Part shown: positions 39,501 to 54,500 of the stretch, one piece after another
How the letters are laid out: the number at the start of each line of letters is the position of its first letter
Position numbering within the stretch: the stretch's first letter is position 1
Origin: Protonemura montana
Taxonomy: Eukaryota; Arthropoda; Insecta; Plecoptera; Nemouridae
Length of the DNA stretch: 64,000 bases
Direction of reading: 5' to 3'
Assembly (NCBI GenBank): GCA_947568835.1
Contig: OX387606.1
Span: 12,214,001-12,278,000, forward strand
Notes under the pieces: model-generated
The model's input: the letters and a program-made list of their open reading frames with translations, nothing else
Told to the model about the DNA's origin: nothing
The model's database searches: none
Position numbers and translations under genes: made by a program

Positions 39501-42500
39501 AAACGTAATCACTTTTTTAGCTGCTTGTGAAATTTGAAATTTTGTCAGAGATTGTGTTTCTTGTTTTTTCCATTGTTTTTCAAACAATTTTTCCATTTGC
39601 GGATGGATGGTGGTTTTTGGTTGATAATAGAACAATACGATGGTCATCGATCTACGGTAATAATGGCATGTTTACTATGGATTATAAAAATGATCTACCC
39701 CTGTTTTATGCCACGCAATTCCACGATACGATTAGGATAGGAATACGCCAAAGGGTCAACCCATTCTTATGTTCTAAACCTTTTATCGAACGAAATGAGT
39801 GGTCTACTTCACTTTTTGAATAGCCTGCATTGTCTGAAGCCGCGAAAACGCTAAGAAACTTTGCTGGCAACAAAGAGAACAGTTTTTCATGCACGTTCTA
39901 CAAGCGACGACATTATCGCAGGCAAGCTTTGTTTCTTTGATAATTGCTGTAGCTAGCTGAAATTTCGTTCCAGAACACTTTTTTTAATTTTTTAGAGACG
40001 ACTGTTCACCCAGGCGGAAAATGATGTCCACTGTCCAGATATTTCTAGTTTTCAAAAGGAAATTATATGTGCTCTATGAACCGGCTAATATTTTTTTTCA
40101 ATTTATTGTTGAGAAATTCTTGTGAATCCACGTACCTTGTCCGGATTTTTCATTATCATTAGAACCCACGTTATTATATACATTCATTAGCGAACAATTT
40201 CGCGAAAGTTTTTTTATTGAATGTATCGATCATTTTGCTATATCATTGTCTGCACAATTGTACTCGTCCGCTTTTTCGCGAGATATCAAATAATGCAGCC
40301 GAGTTCCAAGCATTTCAAGCTCGCTGAGGGTCGAAGCCGGACATTCAGAGAGGCTGTCTGTCTATTGTTTCTTCACTGGAGTACTTGTCTGGGACTCATT
40401 GCAGTCATGCAAAACGAGTTTAACGAAGGTTGTCTCTTATTTAGCTCGACTGAAGTGTGTGCACAAGACGTCGTTAAATTTCATAGAAATTAGTAAAAGG
40501 TCAGAGAGGAAATTTTTCGATGAACTTTTTTTTTTATCCGAAATTTGCCCATTCTAGTTGGCTCCGTACTTTGAAGTTTATGGTGTTGTCACTCCTTGCG
40601 CAAATTGGCTGCATTCACGCTATAAATATCCGTGCGATGGTTTTGTGGGCGCATGGTGGTGAAATAAGGGGGTTGATTAGGGATTTCACCACAAAACACC
40701 CCAGAGGCTGTCGGCAATGCTGGCCACCACAATATATTTTTGTTTGTAGCTCGTTTCTCTTGCTAGCGAAAAATGTCCTATCTCTGGACGGATTCCATAA
40801 AAAGCATGGAAATGGTTTTGCAGATAGAGAAAAAGTGTCTCGTGATTCGTGTAATAAGACATGAATGTGGGTACTCACGTACAAATCGTGGCTTGGCAGG
40901 GTAGCGACTCGTTAAAATGGAATTGATAGTATATACTCGAGTCAAGGAGGGTAAAACAAGAAGTGCTTTTTTTTAGAACTCACATCTTGATTATTAAAAA
41001 TTGAAAACTGGCATAAAAAAGTTTTCTAATCAAACAGCTCAAACGAATGCGAAATCATTCTGCTCTTAATTCTAAAAAGAGTCAGGTATCCACGATCCTC
41101 TTTCAGTCGTGGGTCTCCTCTTGTTTCAATCAATTTTAATTAAAGCACGGTAAAAATAATCTAGCGCGATGAGATGGTTTCAACTAGGGACGACTGAAAG
41201 GAAGCTTTTGGATCTTTAGGGATAATTTATGCTATACTATCTACTGGATTATTAAGAAAAACTGAAAATGAAAATCTCCATATCTTTGAATTTATTTCAA
41301 TAAGGTATAGATAAGCCTAGGACATGAGAGCCAGGATTTGTTCCTGATGCTAGGATGCAGTGGCAGTGGATGCAGTGGGGACATCTTGTATCTCCTTTAG
41401 TCGAATCGTGGGGTAAAAGCAGACGAACTTGATGTGCAGCGCTCTTAAATCAAGGACTGTACATCGCGCACACTTTCGAAGTGATATTGTGAAGTGTCAT
41501 TTCACTTTGTCACAGAAATGATGTTCGCACGAAGTGCATGCAGCGCTCTTAAATCAAGGACTGTACATCGCGCACACTTTCGAAGTGATATTGTGAAGTG
41601 TCATTTCACTTTGTCACAGAAATGATGTTCGCACGAAGTGCATGCAGCGAAAAAAGGAAAGCACACCAGCAAAAAGTTGGTGTGTTTTTTTTTCCATGCA
41701 CCACTTAGTATTAATGGATGGATGCTTGTGCTTGTGCTGTGTTGAGTACTTCTTTGAAAAGCTTCAACAAAGCTACTATTTATCACGCGATATTGCGTTA
41801 AAGGTAGATTCCTAATTTTTGATAATTTCTGTTTACATGTTGATTTGTGGTGATATTAAAAAGTAATACGGAACACCACTAACTATATGGAATTATAAAA
41901 TATAAACATTTAATTGGTGAAGATGGTGTCTTTTGGTGCAACCAAAATAGGAAAGAATAATTTATTTTCAAATTGAACTACGTGCACCGCAACGTCGGTA
42001 GCACACCAAAAACGCAGCCTAAAAGAAAAATACTCCCCACGGGGTTGATTTCTTTCATTTATACATTTTGCTTTCCATCGTCACGGTTCATAGTTGTAGA
42101 TATTAGCGACTTCCAAGTAAGAACGAACGTTATTTTTCTTATAAAAAATCATCTAAATCCAATCTTGATTCAATGCACCGCGTTGAACCCGTGAAATCCA
42201 GGACAGAGAGTGCAGCAGAGTGCATCGCATGCCAATCTGGGACCGGGAACACGTCCAAGTAACCCCCCCCCCCCCCCCTCCTTCCCTTCAATTCCCTTCA
42301 AAATACTGCAGTAGCTTGCAGGTCACCGGATAAGATTACCTGCCATCGATAAGATCTCCAATTGCAACTATTTGCGAATTGAATCCGCGTACAACCAATG
42401 AAAGATTGGCTCTCAACTTAAGCCGAGACAAATTTTGTATTTATTTTTAAATAATTATAAGCCACTCGGGAGATTCAATACTGGTACAAGGATTGGGGTT

Positions 42501-45500
42501 GCATTTACAAGATGGTATTTGATGATATTCGATATGATTCCGTATTCCTTCTAGTGTAAAACGAACTATCTTTATTCTTTACACAACTCAAGAATTTATC
42601 ACTCAATTGTCAGGTTAATAGCAACCAATATTTGTAAATGAACTCTGTAATTAGCATCAAATAGCTTGGGAGAAATAACAAAAAATGCATACATGAACAT
42701 AAGTCGTCAAAATCCAACTAAAACCTTGGAAATTTTGGAAAATTTAGTTTGTTATTCGTGAATTATCCAACCTCTAGCTCGGGCACGGTAGCCTAAATGT
42801 GCGCGCGCCAAGTCTGTCTTACATAATTTGAAGGGGATGTTCAATCTCGGTGATCTTCTGCCCTGACTTTCTTCCTGACTGTGCATTTTCCGAGTATTCC
42901 ATAAGCCATTTATGACAAGTACTAGCTAACTTCCATCCCCAAGAAAGGCAGCGCCGCACACCTACCCACGCTAACTCCCAAACTCTCAAGACAGGCCTTC
43001 TCGCGGATTCGCGGCGTGAATAATAAAAGAGCACCCACTCGCTGTATGAACAAGTTTTGGCGAAAGCGATGATGAGACAGATTGTAATCAGAAAACTAAA
43101 GTGCAGTTGCAGCATGCATAACTGCACCGACCTTCACCTTGTTAGAGACGCATCTCTGAAGGCTGTAGTCTAGGTCGCATGTGACTGACCTCACGTGACC
43201 CAACTTCTCCTAATGCACCCCACACTGACAACGCGCTATACCCTATTAGAGGGTGAACAAACCGTGATATCGATTTTCAGGGGGGAGGGGGGCCACGCGG
43301 GGGACAATATTATCCCATTCTACGTTATTTCTACGTAGGGAATTATATGGCTTGACCTAAATGTATAAATTACACGATATTTTGTACGCCGAGAGACCGA
43401 ATGTATACCCCAACATTTTAAAAGAGCCCAATGAAAACAATGCGGAGACTTATTTTTATATGAAATAGTTCAATAAAACTAGAAATAAAACTTTAGAACC
43501 TGCGAGTTTTACATGGATATGATATCACCATGCTTAACCTAAACATCGTGGTATGAACTTCGCAAAGACGTAACAATTTTTACGACGTGCATGAATTTAG
43601 CATAGCACTAACAATAATAAATAGTTGATATTTCTAGCACAATCCATTAGCGAACATAAGCGCACACGGAAAATGAATCAAGACGAAAGTTCAATGCCAA
43701 CATGTAAAGATGTTTCCGAACATTGACACGCGCCCCAACTACTTTTGTCAAACGCGCAAATTCTTTCACGAAAATAGTACCACATTAAAAAAAAAATACC
43801 AGCAATCAATATCATTTCGTGTCTACACGGTAGTTAACTACGTCGTTAGACCGTTGTCAAATTACAATTTCCGTTTCCTGCTACCAGTAGTGATAGTGAG
43901 CGCGTCCCAGAAGTAGCTCCCACAGAGAACCCTGAGGGACACCTGTGCCTCCGACGTGCAAGTCTGCAGAGATGATGGGGCGTGGTTCAGAGACATAGCT
44001 ACGTGTTGAATTAGAACTATCTGCAAATTATAGCTGCATGTATGAGGGTGAGATTTGAAAAAATTTTCACGTTTTTTCATCAATAATACGCGCCGTGCGT
44101 TAAAACGTGAGAGAGCTGAAACTAGTTGGAAGTTTTTTTTTCTTCGTTCTCTTTCGGTAATAGCGTGCCGTAAAAATGGCGTGATTGCGTTGCAAGCCAA
44201 GATAGCAGAGGGCCAAACATTACCAAATCCTTGCCGCACAAAAAGAACAGAGCGGAGGAAAATAAATCATTTCTGACGCGATTCTGTGTTTACGCTCTGG
44301 ATGTATGCAGTGGTTGTAATATGGTGAACTGCAGAATATGAGACCAACCGAGTAGAACTAATAAAAAGTTTGAAACAAAATGCTTTTCTTGACCATTAAC
44401 GCCTTACAAAAGAGAATCTTTAGAGCACAAGTCGTACATGGGCAAATGAAAAACGAAAGTGTGTGTGTGTGTGGGTGTTAACTGAATTGCTGCGTTGCTT
44501 TTCGGATCATAATCTTACATTTTAAAGATCATGTTCTAGACTTGTTTTAACTCATAAACTCGTTCTACTTTTTAATTAAACTGTGATTGTTTAATTAATC
44601 TACGTAGATTAGTTGATTACGGGGGTGTCCCGCTGATGCGGTAGTAACGCGGCGTTCGTGGTGCCACATCATAGAGACACTTCAAAGTTCAAACCAAGAA
44701 AAGTATTTTTTTTTCAAAGCTGCCATAAGAAATGTCTAAAGATTTTCTTCATTCTCTTCGAAGGTTTGACAAATGGCTATTAATTTTGGCAGATTTGTCT
44801 GGGTTTAGTCACGTACCTTTTTGTTCTCCATCGCAAGCAGAGCTTGGCTTGGCAGCGACGTGGTCACCGCCGGGTCCAGCCTGTAAAAAAAAAGGAAAAA
44901 TTGTATTTCCGGAAATTTCAGCAAAGCCCCCGAACACAATTTTCCGATTTTCGAGTTAACAAATAGCAAAAGTACGTTGTCTATTTTTATGAATAAAAAC
45001 TCTTCGTTTTCTAACAAGACGTGGAGTGGATGAAGTAAATTAGTCGGCGAAAGGTCATGGCTGCAGTAATGAAAAGCAACTTTGTACACGAGCAATGAAG
45101 TCACTAAGCAACGAGTGGTGCGCCATCGAAAATGCAGTTCGCTGCATCTGTGCAGCTCAAAAGGGCATAGGTGGGGGTGGGGTGCAGTGTAAGTGCATTC
45201 ATTCATTAATTTATTCTTTCATTCACAATTTTCAAAAAAGATTTAGCTATACGTCGTTCACGTCGTAGAAATGCCAGAAGCGTCATGAAGATTTTCAATC
45301 TAATGTTGCACATGAAAATATACACCTTTAATTATTTTGAAAGGAATTCTAAGTTCAGCCATGGCTTTAATAAATTAAAAACTCGCTTTGATCGCACGCA
45401 AATGAGCATGTATTAAACATATTCTCGCACCTACCAATTACGGCAATGCCTGTGGAAATTTGCTAGTACAGATTAGCCTAATTAAAGGTAAACATTCCCT

Positions 45501-48500
45501 AATTGATTTACCACAAGTCCCCCCATAGGTAAAAAACAAACTAAAAACAAACAGTAAACTGTCATCCATCTACCTTAGATAGAATTACTATAATAAACCA
45601 GGTCTAACTCATCTAAATAAACAACAAAAACAACTAAGTACCGTGTGATTAAAGCCATGATGAAAGCTACGTACCATGATAAGCATTGCCAGAACACTGT
45701 AAACATCGCACCCAATAAACCTACACCCAAGTTTCAAATTGAAATCAGCAAGTATATCTCCCCACTGCATTTCATGAACATCACTGAAGCGCGATACACT
45801 CAGCCTCCACAGTTCACAACAAGTTTGTAGCAACTGTCAAAAAAAAGCTGTACTCTCTGGCATGCTTTTCGTCGTGATCAAGACGCATAGTATTTTTGGG
45901 GGAGCGGGCCCGTCGACGGATCGACCACGACTGAGCCAGACCTGGTGTCCGGGAGGGAAGAAAGGGGTGCATCGGCGTCGACGGCGTCGAAAACGGACGC
46001 CGCGACGCATTCCCGTATAGCGTTACAGGTCGAAGCGGACGGGAGTCGCGAGGAACGGGCTTAAATTGCGATGTACGAGTCGGTACTTAGTTAACGATTG
46101 GTTAGCGTTTTGAAAGCCGTTCAAAAGACGATTATTTTGCTGTTTGGTTATTTGATTATGATTTTATTGGGGTGAGCTACGCGCGGTAGCAGAATTAAAT
46201 GGGAGTTTCAACGCTTTTGCGAAGGAGAAAAAAAATGTTAGAAGATGTAATTCGATTTTAAATACTTTTGGGGGATCGACGATTCCAGCGAAGGAGTTAG
46301 AATAAAACTTGCAAATTGAATTTAAACATCTCGCCCCGTTAATGGATAGAATTGAAAGCATTTACCCGTTGAACCACAGGCTGAACGTTTCGTCATATTT
46401 ACCTCAAAGTCACACAGTTTACCATGTCATTTATTTTGTTTTCTCAAGCATTGAATGTTGTGTATTTAATAAATACCACTGTCATTATCTTTATTAAAAA
46501 AAAACAAAAACAAAAACAAAAACTCAGAACACAAAACGAAACAATAATGATCGGCAATAAACCCCGTGTTCAGTTCTCAGAAGACCTTTTCGACAAACGT
46601 CTTGGCCAATTAACCAACTGATTGTATGAGGCGCGACGCAAGTAAATACCGCATGCAGATGCAGAAGACTTCGCACCGAGGTTTTGCCGGCCGGCTCATA
46701 TATGCACAGAGTGTAAGTACCTTCGCCGCGTTCTGGTTCATGTACAAGCGCAGGTAACCAGTTGAAATTAAACATGCAAAGCAATCAGCTCGCCAGCTCG
46801 ATCGAGTGTAGAAGGTAAGGAATGTGCCAATGGGAAAGAGGCTTGGAAGAATTCCCTCCTCCCCCTCCCCTACACCTCTGTGCCACCCAGAACGTTATAA
46901 ATGACGAATACATCTAAAAATAAATGGTCATTTATGCAGCAAAGAAAGTGCTAGGTAAGGTAAGAAGAAATGGGTAGATGTTACGATTATGATAAACCAA
47001 AAATCTACAAGAATATAATTTTAGTCTGTTTCCTGTTTTGAAATTTTTTGGCAAAACGGTTAAGAATTACCTGAATGATCAAATTATTATTCTCACATAG
47101 CCTACCCTGACATTCAAGGAATGTCGGATATTGTAGATATTCTAAGCTTCCCTCCCAAATGACTGTGCACTTCGAACAATAAATCCTCCGCTGTTGCTGA
47201 TTTACTGTCACTGGTGCCACTGGTGCGTTCTTCTTTTATTCCACGGTTACCCACTCAAAAGCTAATGTTGCTTAACTTTGACACAATAACAAGAAACGAC
47301 CGGTTTTTCCAGCACACCAACCCGTTCGAAAAATAAACTATTTGCATTTCGTTCTGCAGCTCACCTTTCGAGGGTCGGGTTCGTAGGTGACACTCCGATC
47401 GCCGCTGCTGAAGGCATCTGTCTGGGAGGCGCAGGCCAAAAAACAGCGTCATTTTCTTGGTCTCTCAGCGCCGCGACGTCCGCGTCTCGTGAACTGGAAC
47501 ACCAATCGACGTCATCAATCATTAACATCATCCGTCTTACAAAAATAACGACACAGTCAAGACGATAAAAAAACACGTGGTTGTGTTGTGTTTAGGACAG
47601 GCCCAGAAATGATACAAGAGACATGTTTTGCTGTAGTTTATATCAGATCATTTATTGTCATTTTGACGTTGACAATTTGCGGCTAGAATCTGAGTTTTCT
47701 TGATCCTTGTCGAAGGCTAGATATATCAACAAATGACCTTGATTTTCCAACAACAAACAACGTTATATCACGCGCCCTTGCTTGCAGTGCAATCCTATTT
47801 AACACGATGTGTCTCCCTTATCCAAGGAATGAAAATCTCGTAGCTCGTTTATCACGATAACAAGGATTTTCTCAAAATCCGGGCATGACAGGATAGTATT
47901 TCCATATCGCAACTCAACTAAGCCGAATCTCTACAACACTTTTACCATGCAGCTATAAAATAATACAAATGGACCAATCTAAAAACTGCACACGTATGTT
48001 TATTTAGTCAATAATACTAAACCACATTGCTCCCACATACCTGGTATTTTCCATGTGCGGGTGCTAATAGGTGAACAAGGAAGCTAGATGCACGATAGCT
48101 ATACTGAATTACGCATGCAGAATGTTGACTCCTTCGCCCACAAGCAACAGAACAATGCAACTGAACACGTTGGCCACGCCGGGCTACAGGTAAGCTTGTA
48201 AAAATTAACTACTGATAGCGTGTGTGTCGGTATACGGCTTATCGGTATGGGATAGTTTGTCCTTATCAACAGAAATGGGCTGGTATATGTGTTAAAATTA
48301 TCTCATCAGTGTGATGTCATGCATTTTAATTTTTTAATTGTTGTTGAAACTGGTATATTGAATAGTGGTATTTGAATAGTGGGCGGAAGATTTATGCATT
48401 AAAATGATAAAACTCTGTAAATAGTTTTACATTTTTATACGAATTACAAAGCGCTCCAACTATTTTCAAAACTTTTTTAACTCTTTTGAAACTTTTTGAT

Positions 48501-51500
48501 GTACTCTTTTACTATTATTTTTAAATGGCTGCATATAAAATGTATGTAAATTGTTTGGAGTTTTGTGGTGTGTGATGAGAGAGAATGAGATTCCGCACAC
48601 AATTGTAATCCATAGAATCTTAATCTTCAAGAACAAATACTGCACAGCATTTCCGCTCTAGCTAGACACTGAAAGTCTGGAAGTAATGCCCCGCCCGCTA
48701 AACCTTCTGCAACTAACATTTTGAATCAAGTAGCTCCTCCGCTTGTAGGAGCTGAGACTGTAAAGGAATTGAGAATACAAATGAGGGAAAATCCTTTGTG
48801 GTTTCCAAGGCGGTCGACGTCTGTTCTCTGCCTGACGTCGGCGTCTTATTGTTTTACAGACGTCGTGAGTCGCGGCGGCGAGCGTCCGAGCTCCCCAAAG
48901 TACATGTGAAGCAGAAGGCTAAAGATAGTGGAATATCCCATAAAACAGGGGTTGGTAATGGACGAACACTCATCAAGTTCGTGGACCACTGGTTAATTTG
49001 ACTGGAACTTCAATGTTGAGAGGGTGTGATTGTAGACTTTGGAGGTTCGACAAAAAGTAACTTATTTGCAATTTAATCATCGCTTGGCCTTGCAGAATCA
49101 CTTACACACGAAATCGAACATTTTTTGAGTAATTTTTGGGTAATTTTAGATAGTTATTTATGTTCTCGAGTTACTCAGGGTTGAGTAATTTTTACTTATA
49201 AATATAATAAAATAAAAAATAGCTGTATGTTAAGGGACTTTTACTTTTCGGAATACATTTGGCAAGTTTTTTTTTTTTTTAATACAAGGCTTTTGTAAAA
49301 TATCGTCAATCCTTGACCCTTGACGGGTGTTCCTGCGTCCCTTATAGCTAAGAGCGAACGGGTTCAGTTCTTATAGCGCCATGAAAGAAATTGCGTCAGG
49401 ATCTTTGCGGCGACGAACTCACATAACGTGGTTGAGTGAAAGTGCTATACAGCCGCTGGCAAAACTTGCAGTTTCTAACGAACGACTATGTTTTGCGATT
49501 TTGTTTTTGGGCTTGTATGACATTTGCTATTGTGTGATGATAGCATATCACCGATGATACAGAAGGTAGAAGAAATATTTCTTTGGTACTCAATAGTACT
49601 ACTTATTTTTTAGATTTTTAGACTCATTTCTACTATGTCTAACTGTGGAAATATTGACAAAATAAGCTGAGTATTTTAAAGTTTTTTTTCTCTTTCGGGT
49701 AAAAGTAGAATAATTTCGGCAGAGTTTTTTTCAAAATAAAAGTGTGTATCTATGAAAAATACAGTATATGTTTTGGTACCTCTTGATGCGCATGTGTTTG
49801 TGCATAACCAGGAATGAGTAATGAGGTTTTCAAATTAATGGCTTGTTTATGCAGCACCCCTTTTTAATAAGTGCGAGATGAAAGAGCTAATGTCCCAAAC
49901 TTTGTTACTGCATCTTCTAGATGAAGTCCCTTGTGGGCTCAAACTGACGCATAAATTTCAAAAAAAATCTCTGTGCAAATATTGATTTCATAGATGCTGA
50001 ATTAAGGTATGTAAATTATTTAAAAACTTTTTTTTATGCGAAACGACGAAATTCCCTACGAATGGGGCAAGATGTTTAAAATTATTCCAGGCTCACAAGT
50101 GTTAAATTCTTGTTACGACTTGTTCAATGTTTCTACACCCAAGTTGGAAATAAAATTGTTTTAAAAATACATTTCTTCGTCTGACATCTACAGAGCTATG
50201 ACTTCCTCGCTATTCCCCGTTTATAAATAATATATTATAGTTTGGTCTAACCTTCCATAACAACACCTAAGGGTTCCCCAGCCACCCGACCAATTACTAA
50301 ATAAGATATAAGACCTAGTATGACCAAACCAGACGCCTGTAAGAAAAACCGCCAATTTAAACCACGCTGCAGGCAAAGCTTGGCATGTACCTTTACCTAA
50401 ATAACAAAAGGTGTGAAAGTAAACTACGCGTAAACGCAATTAAAGAAAGAGCGTGCAAAGAGTGATCGTAGTGCGAGTACTTTGCGGTGGGCATTGTGAT
50501 TTGACAGTGCAAAGACTGGTAGCCTCCATTGTCAAAAGTCCTTTCCATCTCGAAGTGAATGGAGGGGCGTATTATTTATGATGCTGCTGTGAATGCATTC
50601 AGGAGATCAAGCGATTTGATCGAGTGTCCAAATATTCGATTATTACGTCAATTTTATGTCGTATTCATGTCTATGACTGACAGAAAGAAAGCAAATGCAG
50701 ATCATGTCGAGGTTTTTGAATATTTTTTTTTGTGTAGCGAATCGTAAAAAAAAAAACTGAAATAAATAGATGCGGTTATGCTTTCTTTGATATAAATGTG
50801 AACAGTAAAATGATGTTGTGAGAACGGTACAGATTTGACGAACTACAATTCTCAAATGAAGTGAACGTCAGATCTAGTGAGAGTAGGTCAATAGGTAAAT
50901 TTAATCCAGCTTCGTGACAAGAATTACTTTTAAAGTCATTGAGATCCTGCTTTTCTAAGAGCAATGAGAAGTGACTTTTACTTATTCTTCAGAAATAGTA
51001 AAAAAGTTGTGCCGTATTTAGTTCCCATGCGATTAAAAGACATACAGGGTCGTTTCGAGATAGAGGACCTAAGAAAGTATTCAAGTGTATCTGTTTTCAA
51101 TGTTAGTCAGGAAGTAATAAATGAAAATTACAGCGGTGAGTATAGGTATACCTATACGGTACCACCAGGTTATCTACCTCGAAATTGATAAGGAGTAAAC
51201 TTGAAGTCAATTCGTATTTGCATATAAAGAGGCATGCTCAGCAGACCAATAACAAATTTAAGTTTCATGCATGCACAAGTTTGTTTAAACTTTAAACGTA
51301 TATTTACGCAGGAATTGAATTTAAATTATAATGATTTTGTGATCACGGTGCTGCAGAATAAAAAAATAAAAATAAACCGAATATATTCGGATGGAAAATC
51401 GGTTATATTCGGATGGAAAATCGAAGCTAAGACCGTCACAAACCGAAGGCAATCATTGTTTCACGCTGCTGCAATTATCCATAAGCCAAAACAATTATGC

Positions 51501-54500
51501 CGACGCATTGCTTTACTTATGACAAATTACTGTCTTTGGCCACCGAAATCTATCTTTCCGTTTAACGAATAATCAATCGAAAATACTGCCAGATGCCAGG
51601 GCATGGTTTTTAAACTTCAAGTGGTCTTCCCGTACTTATCCACAAATCACAGTACAAGCACGACCATACTGGCCACGTGGCTCTATCACTAATTACACGG
51701 ACCAGGTTAAAGATCGCCAAGAATGTAAGAGAGTCAACGACGACTCGGACGACCAAACGAAAGACCTACAAAGCATAAGATGTCATAATCGGTCTGAGGA
51801 GAGCAATGGACCCACCTGACCCGCAGTTAGAAGGTAGAGGAGATAGAGGAGCTGTGGTACTGGCATGCCAGCATCCAGCCATGCCTGCTCCTTTCACTAT
51901 GGTACGAGGTAACACCTCCACACCTGTTCACACTAGTCACGTTAGGCAGTGCCAACGAGGAGGTGAAGCGAATGTTTTGTTAAACTAGCACATCTCACGT
52001 GTATGGATGTGTAAGCGTGATCGCTCGTTTCATGGTCTAGGAGATTTGATGGAAGAAATGTGTCTGTTTTTAGAAACATTGTAGAGGGTGAAATTTGTGG
52101 AGTAGGGTGAACTTGCCACTTTAATTAGGCTTCTGGTTTAATGAGCTTGAAAGTCGAAACTAAAAGTGTGGTGCATTTTACGGTTGCATTGCGAACAGAA
52201 TCAAATTATAAATACACTTAGGGATAAAATTTGAGTTATTTTTGGTAACGTTTCAGATGATTTACCTACGACATGTGTTTACGGACACCGCTTGATAGAT
52301 TCTATAAATATAAATGTGACGTCGGTGAACGGTACTATCATAATTAATTACTTCCCACCTGAATTTAGCATCAGAATTGTTATTCTTTTCTGGTTATAGG
52401 ACCGTGTAGGGAATCTTCCATTCGAATATTTGTTCCGTCCTTTTCGAATGATTTTAGCAAAGTGTTTTTGCTTGTCGGGTGTATAAAAACTGTTTGCCTA
52501 ACGCGTACGACTACTGCATTCATTTAAAACAATGCAAATTCCTGCTATTTTGTGCGCAGTCATGCGTCCTTTTAACGCCAACTGGGACGGGAAGAGACGC
52601 ATTTCCAGTCAGTAACACATGCGCCCACAATATTACTCAAAAGTCAAACGTTAAAACCGAACAACACACTTCGCCCGTAATAACGCCGGCGTCACGTGCG
52701 TTTGTGATTTGTTTCAAGTAGCAACTTATTATCAATAATTAACGTCTCTTTTGAAGTCTCCCTCGAGCATCGCGATTTTCCATGTCACCCTCAGCAGCCT
52801 GTCTGCTTTTCATTGTTCCACACATTAATCACATTGCCAAGAATTTTGGAATCACAGTCTAAGAAAACTCTTCCGAAGTTTCTGCGTGAGAGGAGCAAAA
52901 AACTGATGACGACAACGTCGGTTTTCGTTCGATAAATTATAAATTCAACTTTCAACATAGAATCTCTGTTACCGTTGACTGAATTGAAAAAAAAAGTTAC
53001 ACAATGCTAGTGCAGTACTATTACAACACATAGTGTACTACATGTGTAGCTAACCTATAGTAAATAATGTAGAATGAATGTAATGTTCCCACGAATTACT
53101 GTTAGGATAGGTCAGGTTTTCAGTTTCACTAATTGCATTTGTACAATTTATAGTAAAATTCTAGCCTAGTCTTGTCTTCTGCAGTGCACGCAGCAATTAT
53201 CAAAGGTAGGACGATATTTCTTGAAACTATGCATTACAGAGCAAACTTGGCATTAGTGAACACATGTACTAATGCAGTTTAGTCTGACAAACGTATGCTC
53301 AAAGACTGTAATACTTATGAGCGGTTTATGTAGGTAAGGTACGCGTGACCTATAGGTTAGGTATTCCTACGAGTCTAAAGCTTTAGCAACTTTGTCAGCG
53401 AATTGACCAATACCCATTGAAGAGGGAAAATACATTCACGTATGCATCTAATGTAACACTAGTGTCTGAACACACCCAGAATCTATTTACCTTGTTACAC
53501 CTGAAGATCGGTTTGCCTGCGTGACGTGATCCAAGTTAATTTCCCTCGGCGGATGTGATATCATCACTTTATGCTGATGGTCACTCCTTATTATTCTATT
53601 CGATGCCATTATCACTGAACAGGTATACCGATTTGGTGACTAATCACAAACGTAATTCATTCGCAGAATTTTCTGACAAAGTTTTCACTCATCACTTGTT
53701 CACCTCATATAAGAGTAACCGATCCGAGACGAAAACACCTTGGCCAGGTCTCGACACTATTGCTTATTGACAGGCATGACTTCTGGTTAGATGCTACATC
53801 GGGAATCGTAACCGAAACACGATTAATCGGTCGAATCGACACCGTCACGTTTGTTATCGATGACACAATTTCCAATCTGTCACGTTTCGATTCGAGCAGC
53901 TAAACACACTCATGAAGACGGCATACTTGGACTGCTTCATGGTTGGATACGAGTGACATTTCATGTACCGAGAAGTGCATCTCTCCACTGCACTGCGCTG
54001 CACTTAAATTGCAACAATAAATTAATAATAATTAAGCCGGCATTAAAGCATAACATATAACTTTACTTCAGTAAAAAAAAAATGAAACCAGCCTTGGCTG
54101 TATAATAAAAACAAGGAATCGCCATATAAATCAACTATAGTTCCTCCGATCGAGTTTTTTTTCTTGTATCTGTATCAAAGTGCCGGTATGTCGCTATTTT
54201 TATCGAAACGCACACGAATGAGCAAAAATCTCTAATAACACACTAAAAATCGATGTCTTCACACTAAATTAATTCGCAAATGCAATCTCGTTCGAAAGAC
54301 ATCGTCTTACATACTTGCAGACATCGCTGCAAACATGCAGACACTCGGCCTACCTAACGTCAACTAAGAAGCAAGCAAGACATTCGGCTCCTGCTGCTGC
54401 GGCGGCTGCCCACTACTGCATTGGAGAAGCAAACATCTCCCAGCGCTCGGCTCACCTAACTGGACTCTGTGGATCGGCTCGCCTCATACCTTGCTCCTTT

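Larger units (their letters stand above)
37373..44816 (-). other. kramer-like gene, 7.4-kb intron
   Basis: AT-rich intron upstream of the PH exons. It holds a 104-bp tandem duplication (41435-41642) and a 16-C homopolymer (42263-42278). The open frames here (for example 40520-40864, 42819-43127, 43862-44239) have no splice context or family resemblance and look like chance. Confidence 0.5.

Noticed and set aside
48721-48909. Plus-strand open frame in a GC-richer patch with a TTTTACAG acceptor-like site
   Set aside because: It has no matching donor or downstream exon on the plus strand, and the minus-strand reading leaves the wrong phase for the kramer-like gene.
50964-51572. Two consecutive plus-strand open frames (74 and 112 codons)
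   Set aside because: No start context, splice sites or family resemblance; they lie within a large intron of the opposite-strand gene.
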